From Bryum argenteum (lineage: Eukaryota > Streptophyta > Bryopsida > Bryales > Bryaceae), in contig CM073326.1 in the NCBI GenBank assembly GCA_037043015.1, positions 17,058,345 to 17,122,344 of the forward strand: a DNA stretch of 64,000 nucleotides. The letters are read 5' to 3'. This document shows, piece by piece, positions 48,541-56,975 of this stretch (positions are counted from its first letter, which is position 1; each line of letters opens with the position of its first letter). Below the pieces are notes generated by a model, which did not search any database, was not told the origin of the DNA, and saw nothing but the letters and a program-made list of their open reading frames with translations. A program made the position numbers and the translations under genes.

Positions 48541-48766
48541 AATACCTGCCGTGCATATCTTGCCACACTGTGTGAGAAATACTCAGAACAGAACAGTGGG
48601 AAAGCAATACCTGCCGCGCGCATTATGCCACACTGTGTGAGTAATTTCGAGAAAGAACAGTGGGAAAGCAGTACCTGCCGCACATATTATGCCACACTGT
48701 GTGGTTAATTCAGAGAAAGAACAGTGGGAAAGCAATACCTGCCGCGCATATCTTGCCGCACTGTGT
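48541..48766 (+). repeat. 64-bp tandem array inside the MULE, four units
   Basis: Units start at 48541, 48606, 48670 and 48734. Each begins AATACCTGCCG (AGTACCTGCCG in the third), continues to TGCCACACTGTGTG (the last unit reads TGCCGCACTGTGTT), and the first three end AACAGTGGGAAAGCA. The start of the unit equals the subterminal motif at 44784. It lies between the convergent transposase and second gene. Confidence 0.85.
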
Positions 48767-49032
48767 TACAAAGCATCTGTTTAAGTGCCGAGAGAGTGAT
48801 GTTTGCCTTATATTATTTGGTGCATTGTTTTCAAGGTATTGTATACGCTTAAAAACATAAGAGTATAAGCAGTCATTGTGTGTAGTCTTTGAATTGCAAT
48901 CTTTATGGATCATGTTTCACATAGGTAAAGATTGTTCAAAAGACAGAACATTCATAATCTTTACAAAAAGGGTCTTTATTGAATTATTTGAATTCAACAT
49001 CATAAGCTAAAAAAGAAAACTACGCCACGCCT

Positions 49033-50190
49033 TTACTCATGGAAGTAATGAGGATATCGACCGCGATAATCCTCTACTTTCTCCTCTACCTTAACCCTAG
49101 TTGATGTGGATTTCATATTCCACAAACTCTCTTCCACATTGAGCATCTCTTGCTCATACTTCTCCCATCCAAGATTGTACCTTTCACCAAGAAAAACATT
49201 TTAAATGTTAAGTATAAATTAAACAATAAGATGCCCACATACAAAGATATAAGAAATCATTCAAACGCATATAGATTAAAAAGAACATACCAATAAAATA
49301 CTTCTTGGTCTTTGTGAAACGCAAGCAATTCCTCCTTCAATAATTCTCGCTCTTGAGGAATGTGATTCTTCGAAAAGTGTTTGACCACATGCGCATATTT
49401 TGATGCTCTCGAAGTTGCGAGCTTTCGAAGGAATACATCATTTGACTCCAATGAAGTCCATAGTTGGGAATTAATCAAACCAACCCCCCATTCACTAATT
49501 CCAAGAATTTCTATCTTCTTTGAATCAAGAAAGCTACAAAGGAGAGGTTTAGGCAACGGCTCACGATCTTGAGCATGTTTTTCAATCTCACTCCAAGAAG
49601 ACAATGCTTTTTGCCTCCATACCTCCATTTGTTGATGGTGAATTTTTCGTAGCCGTTTCTCCACATCACCCATGATCTTGGAATTCATTTTTTTGTGGTC
49701 TTGAACTCGAATGCGATGACTTTTTCGTGGCCGCCCCGGTTCTGCTTTCTCTATGAAGAGATTGTGTTTCTTCTTCATATGACCCGAAGATTCTTCAAAT
49801 TTTTGTATTTGCAAGTGCATTCTTCATAACGACATTCAAAGGCTTGAGAAATGCCTTCTCGGTCCTTTCGATCTTCAGGAAACCAATAATGAGTTTCAAA
49901 ATCCGCAATGGGCAAACCATCCTCTACACCATAGAAGAAATAAATTACCATTTTAGAATCAAAAGGTGATGAAATCACTAATCTAAGAAATATGCATCAC
50001 TACATACTTACAATATAAAAGGACATTTAAAATAACCAAGTATTATACATTTGTAACTATAAATTGAAAGTTTTGTACCATTTGTCCTCATATTTGGAGG
50101 AAGATGCATCTGTGATCGCTCGGTATCAGATGTCTCACTCTCGGACCGTAAACTCGCATCTTCATTCTCCGAAATGATTGGCTCCAACAT
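49033..50190 (-). pseudogene. MULE second gene: C2H2-like/AT-hook protein, one frameshift
   Basis: Three exons on the minus strand, 50190-50079, 49923-49291 and 49180-49033, have GT-AG borders and agreeing phases if one base is restored near 49790-49800, giving about 297 residues. Before the shift lies a Cys pair (FECRYEECTCKY) and after it a His pair (GHMKKKHN), together resembling a C2H2 finger. PGRPRKSHR follows, an AT-hook-like minor-groove motif. The middle (EVWRQKALSSWSEIEKHAQD onward) is helical and charged. The C-terminus is rich in Tyr. I recognise no named family. It converges with the transposase gene, as mudrB does with mudrA in maize MuDR, so an accessory role in transposition is a fair guess. 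The shift lies in an A/T homopolymer. Confidence 0.6.
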
Positions 50191-51411
50191 AGTGATTGAT
50201 CAAGATCTTCTAAGCAAGCTTGTTGATGTCGAGATCAAATTAAGTTAACCTAGCAAGGACACAAGCAAGAGGATTAGAGTTCATATCAAAAGCATTGGAG
50301 AAATATTCAATAATGTCAACACATGACTGGCATTTACTGCTTGCATCGACACAAGTAGCAACAATATTGTGAAATTGTGAAACATCATAAGCTAGCAACA
50401 ATATTGTCTGTTTTTAATGGAACGAGATTCTAATCGACCGTTTAAAAATAATGTAGTAGCTTCCTGCTCCTTGATATTGATTGATTCGTATACTTGCTTC
50501 CAAAAAATATTAAAATTCAAGAATATTGTGTATGTACCTATTCTACGTAAACGCAAGATCAGCAACTTGTGATCTAAAGCAAACACAAATGTCTCATCCC
50601 ATTCGCGTAAATTCCAACATCTCCGAACTGACATTTGTAGTTTGAACACATGTCAACATGGTGATGTGATGAAACCGAAAAGTTATAAAGCTTGATTGCA
50701 GAAACAAAATAACTCAATCATAGTCACACCAGAATGATAGATTTAACCGTTACCTTGATTCTGAACTTGTCTGCGATGTTAGACTGCTCCTCGTACTCAT
50801 CCATCACCTGCACCAAGAAATGCCAAAGCCAGCTTATCAGTACTGATCGCTGCAATGAAAGATTCCCTGTGACATATCCATGAAAAGCTGAGCATCCCTA
50901 AAAACCTACAATGACGATCTTTTTCGAAAGGTAAACATACCCATGTGGGCAACGAACAATGTTAAGGGAAATGATCTTATCACATCCGTGTAATCAAACA
51001 TCAGCTCATCACTGTTCACAATGTAACATAGTCATAATGTCATCAAAAACGTGAGTATCTTCATAATTCCTAACACAAATGAGGAAAGATAAGCATACCC
51101 ATGTGGGTAACAGCTTTAAAAGAGAAACATTGCAAAAAGATGATCGGTACACTCAAACATCAGACTAGACTGAAACATTCCCAGTAACGTGACTTAAAAC
51201 CTGGGTATCCTCAACAACCATTTTCTGTTCCTGATATAAAGCTACAAGGAATAAGAAATACCAAAAACATAAGCATAACGACAATTTCGAAAACCACAAC
51301 ATTGCAGAAGGAGAATGATCAATTCACCTTTCATCACTTACAGTCAGAATTCACTCTTCATTTCCAAGATCACTAGAAGCACACAAAGGGTAGGTCACTC
51401 AAGATACTCAC
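50191..51411. other. MULE interior, mostly unassigned
   Basis: Mainly non-coding. One short exon-like piece on the minus strand (50807-50754, 54 nt) is annotated separately. No other similarity is seen. Confidence 0.4.
50754..50807 (-). pseudogene. Short exon-like fragment, origin unknown
   Basis: A 54-nt phase-0 open block, VMDEYEEQSNIADKFRIK, lies between a good acceptor (TTCTTGGTGCAG) and donor (AAG|GTAACG). Its composition looks like a real exon, but I cannot name the source. It may be a third captured host fragment. Confidence 0.3.
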
Positions 51412-51555
51412 AGATGCTCGATACTGCGCAGTCCTCCAAAAGTAGGGGGAAGTGGTCCTGATATAAAGTTTTCGTCTATATGCAGCCTACTTAGTTGTAA
51501 TAATTGTCCGAGTCCAGGGGGAAGAATCCCAGAGAGCTGGTTACCGCTTAGCAGC
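51412..51555 (-). pseudogene. Captured LRR receptor-like kinase exon
   Basis: An exon of exactly 144 nt between TTGAACAG and CT|GTGAGT encodes two 24-residue leucine-rich repeats: LSGNQLSGILPPGLGQLLQL and then LHIDENFISGPLPPTFGGL. The pattern and the IDEN..SGP.P phrase are those of plant LRR receptor kinases resembling subfamily VIII-1. Such repeats mediate ligand or co-receptor contact outside the cell. Only this exon is present; there is no signal peptide, membrane helix or kinase. It lies inside the MULE, so it is a captured fragment. The flanking intron borders are kept, implying capture at the DNA level. It is out of frame with the neighbouring arginine-decarboxylase exon if spliced directly. 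Confidence 0.8.
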
Positions 51556-51703
51556 CTGTTCAAATACAACGTATCAGCACTATGAGGTCAGCAAATGATC
51601 CTCAAAATTCTCTGCATTTCATACACTGGGGCGCAAGGTGATTCGGAGTCTGGGAACAAGAATGAGCTTCTACAAGCAAGGACAGCTGAGAAGAACTACA
51701 CAC

Positions 51704-52144
51704 CTGCCTTAGCCGGTACACAACTAAGACGATTTCTGGGACTGTGAGTCCGAATTTGGCCTTGTCGCCAGACGTTGTCCCCCAGTGCCCATTATGCTTC
51801 GTGCTCAGCTTTGCTCGTACTCCTATGATAGGACGAATTCCAAATCGCTTGCTGCAAATTATCACCTCCTCTAGCTCCTCTATCTGCCAACACCACTAAC
51901 GTCATTTCCATTGAAGAATAAATGATATTGATGATAGAATAGGCACGGTCGTAAACCTGTTCAAGTACAAGTATAGCTCGAATTCCGAGCCTCGTCGCAA
52001 GGATCACATTCTCCACGTACAATGAATCCTGCACGTACAAAGATCAATGAGAGAAACAAGCAGGTGAAACGATTAAGAAGAATATGTTTGTGTGGAGTGA
52101 AATTGTAGTACCTTGTATCCATTGCAGATGAGGAGCAACCCATC
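51704..52144 (-). pseudogene. Captured arginine decarboxylase fragment, three exons
   Basis: Three blocks on the minus strand, about 52144-52112, 52028-51957 (72 nt) and 51883-51704 (180 nt), are separated by GT-AG introns, all in phase 0. They read LLLICNGYK, then DSLYVENVILATRLGIRAIL with VLEQ, then GIRPIIGVRAKLSTKHNGHW and KAKFGLTVPEIVLVV. These are consecutive parts of the SpeA-type arginine decarboxylase barrel domain, the enzyme that starts polyamine synthesis from arginine; G-KFGL is diagnostic. About 95 of some 650-700 residues are present, without the PLP lysine or the C-terminal domain, so it cannot be active. It lies within the MULE borders. The intact parent gene should lie elsewhere in the genome. 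Confidence 0.85.
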
Positions 52145-52187
52145 TCTACTGCTAAGCTTAGATAAACGCGATCAGCAACTCGAACAT

Positions 52188-52206
52188 TTAGGGTTTAGGG
52201 TTTATA
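52188..52206. promoter_or_regulatory. Double telo-box and TATA-like motif
   Basis: TTTAGGGTTTAGGGTTTATA on the plus strand gives, on the minus strand, TATAAACCCTAAACCCTAAA just upstream of the arginine-decarboxylase fragment. It could serve as a captured promoter for a chimeric transcript on the minus strand; no direct evidence. Confidence 0.35.
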
Positions 52207-52320
52207 AACCTAGTGCGCGGAGGGGAATCGCGGCAGGTATTGAACGTTGAGGAATGGGGCGGCAGAGGCAGCAGGAAACACGACCGTCGTGGGAGCGAAG
52301 CCACCGCAGGAGTGGAGCCG

Positions 52321-52450
52321 GAGCAGGAGAGAAGCCGCCCCAGGAGCGGAGCAGGAGAGAAGCCGCCCCAGGAGCGGAGCAGGAGCGGGTGCGGAGGCGC
52401 GAGATGGGGCGGGCAGCGAAGGCGGGCAGCGAGGGCGGGCAGCGAGGGCG
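52321..52450 (+). repeat. GC-rich minisatellites near the right MULE end
   Basis: A 28-bp unit (GAGCAGGAGAGAAGCCGCCC...) occurs twice and partly a third time from 52321. A 13-bp unit GGCGGGCAGCGAG occurs about three times at 52408-52450. All six frames are open here because of the base composition, so the frames mean little. Composition is unlike the AT-rich flanks and suggests captured DNA, possibly a GC-rich 5' region. Confidence 0.7.
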
Positions 52451-52515
52451 GACGCGGATGATGGATGTACCCCACGCGTGGTAAAGGCCCAGCGTGGGGG
52501 ATATCCTGCCAAAGC

Positions 52516-52525
52516 GGACATTTGT
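52516..52525 (+). repeat. Right target-site duplication of the MULE
   Basis: GGACATTTGT, identical to 44675-44684. Confidence 0.85.
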
Positions 52526-52601
52526 AAGGTCAAATTCCAATTTTTGAATCCTTCAGCACATATTTCTGCTTTGAGTCCAAAATTTGGGCAAGAATATTAA
52601 G

Positions 52602-52606
<5 letters not shown>

Positions 52607-52659
<53 letters not shown>
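52607..52659. repeat. (TA)n microsatellite
   Basis: An uninterrupted run of about 26 TA units lies about 80 bases right of the MULE. Confidence 0.95.
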
Positions 52660-52662
<3 letters not shown>

Positions 52663-54489
52663 CTTTAAAATTTTATACTTTAATTTTTCTGAGTGACCTA
52701 AATTTATAAGTGACCTAAATTGAAACTTTATTAAATTAATAAGAATAACCTTCAAAATTTACTAATGCAAGCGTGATTGAATAAAACAATGCAATATTAT
52801 TTTCTTTCAAAATGTGTAAGAAAATTAAAAAAATCCCCGATAAAAAATTTCTTAAAATTCACACACTTATAGAGGTACCTAATAACTATTCATTTTTTCA
52901 CAAACCAAATATAATAAATGTGATGCATGTTGTATTGAATCACCCTTTATAAACTTTGTTCTTGTAACTAAGTGCATGAAGGTTCAAGAAGCATAATGAG
53001 TTCTTAAAATTTTTCATGGACATTACTTACCTACATGGGGAAAAAATCAAAATAAAATGTTTGGGGAAACAATGAGCAAGTCCCCTCTTCACTATCAATT
53101 ATCACACAAAAAGCAATGTTCGTAGTGACTTGTTCTTTACAACGCACATGAGCCTCTTTGATTGTGCTTCTCAAAACATCAAAATAGACTATTATTTTTG
53201 TTTCATCTCTTTAAATTTTTTTTTGGGTGTAATAAGCTAAACTACGACCTACTAGAATAGCAACAAATAAGGAAAGGTGACAAACATAACAATCTATTTT
53301 GAAGTCGTAAAAAACACAATTTTAAGATGCACTCTATTGTCACTAGGGAAAATTCACTATTAAATACGGATGTCACTTATTTGACATTTTCTACTCGTGT
53401 TTCACCATGTCGGCGATCCTCCTTAGGCAAAGCCCAAGAAAACTTCTAGTGTAACTTTCTATATTAAAATCTCACAAATGCTAAAAGCTCTAAACATCGA
53501 ACTTTTGAAGTTTGGAATAGTACTTTCAAATTGGCAGTACAAGATCATACAGCTGGAGGTCTCGAAATGGGAAAAAATGAAACTGCCCATACTCAGACTG
53601 AAGTGAATAGGGTAAAAAATCGCAATTTTGAGTTAAAAAACAATTTAAAATAGCAAAAATATAGCTTACACTCTGTCCACACACAAATCAAATTTTTTAT
53701 GAGATTTGCCTTCACTTTTCCTCCTGGCGAAGGACTTTACAGACAACTCTATCATTTACAAATAAAAATGAAGCAAAATTTAAAAAAAAAATTTAAAAAA
53801 AAAATTTGAAAAAGTGCATAGTCAAGGAAGCGTACTCCAAACGAGACTGGCCGTGTGGTAACGCCCATGTGATGTGCCTAACTTTATATCCCAGACTGAT
53901 ACCATTATTGAAGACGTGCGAGGATTTTGAGGGCTGCGATCACCTTGAATCTCCCCCCACAGTCCCAGATGTAGACTTTGTGAACCCTCAACCCCTCATT
54001 GTACGGTAAAGGTACCCAAACTGGTGATCTTCTATCCTACTATCAAACCTATCAACTGAAGAGAGAAGATTTCAAGGTTTTATTTGAGTACTACGTGAAA
54101 CGCTCTTCTTTGGCACCTGCTCATATTCTAAAAGTCTCATTGTTAACTGGGCTAGAAACTGAATCAGGCACATCACGGAGTTAGGTGTTTTAACTTATTG
54201 TTTACCCTCAAGCACGCCACATCATCAAGGCTTTACTGTTGCCGTCTGTGTGCCGAGGGGTCACTTGCTAGTTGCTTCCTTCCATTTTGCTCTTGCAAAG
54301 CCTCTGTCACGGCGGTATCCATTTTGTCACTCACTCTGCCTTTGCTGGTCGCACCGAGGTTGAAACTGCTTGCGGATCGGAGTTTGATTTGTGTGAAGTT
54401 GGAAAAGGTGTGACTGCGCTTCGTTTTGTTCTGCTTAGTTGTTGATTCCAGTGACAACTGCTCCTGATTCATATTTGCAGACAAACGCT
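52660..54489. other. 5' flank of the ankyrin gene region
   Basis: AT-rich up to about 53800, then a higher-GC stretch. Positions about 53680-53960 repeat at about 63790-63980 (shared: TTTATGAGATTTGCCTT, CGCxCATGTGATGTGCCT, AAGACGTGC). The 67-codon frame at 53806-54009 falls in it and is unconvincing as a gene. Confidence 0.45.
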
Positions 54490-56780
54490 GAACTATTTAA
54501 GCTCGATCTATTCCATCAGGCTAATTTGTACGTGGCTTGCATACAAACAGGTTATGCAGTACTTGTACGCGCCAGCTTATATCAGAAGCTAGTTCGGCTA
54601 CCCGACTGTTGCTTACGCACTTCCACAGATACGGTCCTAGTATATTTCTGTAAGTACTCGCCATCCTTGAAGATGTGCTCCATGGTGTCTGTAGATGATC
54701 ATCATCTCTTTCTTTTGCAGTTGCTCTTCATGGACATAGCACAAGTGAGGAATTATTTGTGTCGTTGAGTATTTTTCTTGCTTGTAAGTGAGAAGTCGTT
54801 CTTAAAGACACTAAGGAATGATATGCACTCGATCTGTTTCATCAGGCTAATTCTTGTGTGGCTTGCAATCAAACAGACTATATGTGTCATCTTATATCAG
54901 GAGCTACTTCGTCTACCCGACTGTTACGTTCGCACTTTTGGACATACGGCTCTACTATATATTTCTGTGAATATTCTCCATCCTCGAAGATATGCTCGAG
55001 TTTTTCTGTAGCTAATCATCTTTTCTTCCTTCCGGTTGCTGTCATGGGCGTAGAGGTTGTAGTAAGTTGATTTTCTTTCTGGGAAGTGAGAAATTGTTCT
55101 CAAAGGCATTGAGGACTGATTTGCACTCGTTCTGTTTCATCAGGCAGGCTCATTCGTATGTCAGTGGTTTGCTACTAAACAGGTTACATAGCTCAAATTA
55201 TTTGTGGCAGCTTGTGTCGGAAGTTAGCTCGGCTACCCGGCTGTTACTTTCGCCCTTCTACAGATAGAGTTATAGTATAGTTCTGTAAGTACTCCATCCC
55301 CATTCTTGAAAATGTGCTGGATTGTGTCTGTAGATTACTTTCTGTCTTATGTGTTGTTGCTCTTCATGGACATATATAGAAGAGGAAAAGAGTTTTGATG
55401 CGATTTTGAAGGCATCGGGGAGTGATTAGTGCTCGTTCTATTTTATGAGGCTAACTTTTATGTTAGTGGCTTGTCATTAAACAGATTTTTCAGGAAATTG
55501 TGCCAGTTTTATATCAGAAGCAACACTACACGCCTGTTTCTATCGCACTTCTGCACTGTTACGGTTCGAGTACACTTTTGTAAGTACTCTTCATTCTCGT
55601 ACGTAGATGTGATTCGTTGTGTCTGTACATATACATCTGATTGTACTGGAATGTACCCATCTTGTATTAGGAAATCCTTGCCAAGGACACGATCTCTCGA
55701 ATGTCTCTTCTCCAACCTCGTAATGTCACAACTTCATATTCTTGGCCCTCTTCCCTTTGTAATACCACCTTCTTCCCTCTCCATAATGTCACTATCTTCC
55801 CTATAACCATGAGACCTTGTCAATGTTGGTACTTCTCATTGTGGTCCCTTGTCACTAAGGGCTCCTTGCTACTATGCACCCATGTCCTTGTAGCAGGGCC
55901 CTTGTCCTTGACTCCTTGTCCTGGGGCCCAGGGTTTGGGAATTTTTTGACTTTTACTGGCTAATAATCGGCATTTCCCACACCTAATCGGTTTTTTACAA
56001 ATTTCTTCCGGCAATTTTCTTATTTTTCTACTGAGAATAGAAATTTATTTGTAATTTTCATTTTTTAGCTGGTGGTTTCAAAAATGGACCGGCCAGTGAG
56101 CTAAATCCATCGGCTAATAATACACCAGCCGTCGGTTTTTTCTGATCATTGGTGGGCCTTATTCTTGTTGTGGCCTTGTGAGTCCCTTGACCTTATTGTA
56201 GGCCCATACTACCATGGGCTCGTACTACCATGGGCTCGTACTACCATGGGCTCGTACTACCATGGGCTCTTGTGAACATGGGATCCTTTTACCGTAGGCC
56301 CCTTTTAGTGTCGAATTTTATTACTGTTGAACCGTATGACCGGATGACTGGAACCCTGTTAACTTAACCTGACCACACAGTGGGAACCAAATTCCATAAA
56401 TTTGTAAGATGTATGGTCGCCAGTTACAACATCCGTCTGACGAAGCAAGGGATTAATTTGTGCCAGAAAGAGAACGTCTTGTTAATAATCACATAGCCAT
56501 TCTTGAAGTGATTTGCACTCGTTCTTGTTCATCAACCTAATCCGAGTGTATTTTGCAACCGAATGTGGCTTGCAATCAAACAGGATATTGCAGTAATTAC
56601 TTGCGCCACCTGCTACTTCGACTACCCGTCTGTCACTTCTGCACTGTCTTCTACATTGTTACAGTTCTAGTATATTCCTGTAAGTACTCTCCGTTATTGC
56701 AGATGTGCTCCATTTTGTCTCTAGATATTCATCTCATCTCATGTGTATTTGCTGCTACACGAAAAAGTGAAGAATTGATT
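54490..56780 (+). repeat. Array of about 300-bp degenerate repeats upstream of the ankyrin gene
   Basis: At least five related units begin near 54497, 54828, 55127, 55431 and 56513. Each contains, in order, TTCATCAGGCTAAT-like, GGCTTGCAATCAAACAG-like, TACCCGACTGTTAC-like and TTCTGTAAGTACTC-like segments, then ATGTGCTCC and TCTGTAGAT. The GTAAGT in most units is a strong splice-donor consensus. The block 55690-56400 between the fourth and fifth units is unrelated filler containing a 16-bp minisatellite. No conserved reading frame runs through the units. Confidence 0.7.
56205..56268 (+). repeat. 16-bp minisatellite, four units
   Basis: CGTACTACCATGGGCT is repeated at 56221, 56237 and 56253, with a variant CATACTACCATGGGCT at 56205. 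Confidence 0.9.
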
Positions 56781-56975
56781 CGTTAAGTTCAATTCCCTTG
56801 TTCACCTTCGTGTTATGGCATTGAACCACGGTACTGTAAGACTGAAATGGTTCAGATGTATATACGTTATGTTACATGAATAAAACGAGATTGCACGAGT
56901 ATGGATTTTGAGCCTTCCGAGTTCTAACACTGGCATGCTTGCTAGGTATAAGTTGGATTTAAGCGGTGTCTTTTT

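Larger units (their letters stand above)
44685..52515. mobile_element. Mutator-like element with captured host gene fragments (Pack-MULE), 7.8 kb
   Basis: The left end GGCGTGGACAGGATATCCCC and the reverse complement of the right end GCTTTGGCAGGATATCCCCC are imperfect inverted repeats that continue through AAGCTGGG/ACGCTGGG and TTACCACGC. A perfect GGACATTTGT flanks both ends. Inside, in order: a MULE transposase (plus), a 64-bp tandem array, a second gene (minus), a short unidentified exon, an LRR-kinase fragment, an arginine-decarboxylase fragment (all minus) and a GC-rich minisatellite. The identical target duplication suggests that the insertion is recent. Confidence 0.88.

Noticed and set aside
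48541-48766. Regularly spaced repeats resembling a CRISPR array
   Set aside because: The whole 64-bp unit is repeated, not a short repeat with unique spacers, and the context is a eukaryotic transposon.
52202-52600. Open frames of 76-117 codons on both strands, Pro/Arg/Ala-rich
   Set aside because: They are produced by the 28-bp and 13-bp GC-rich minisatellites and span the MULE terminus.
54439-55806. Several 60-125-codon frames with Leu/Cys-rich sequence
   Set aside because: They arise from the 300-bp repeats and change frame from unit to unit, so the array is not coding as a whole.
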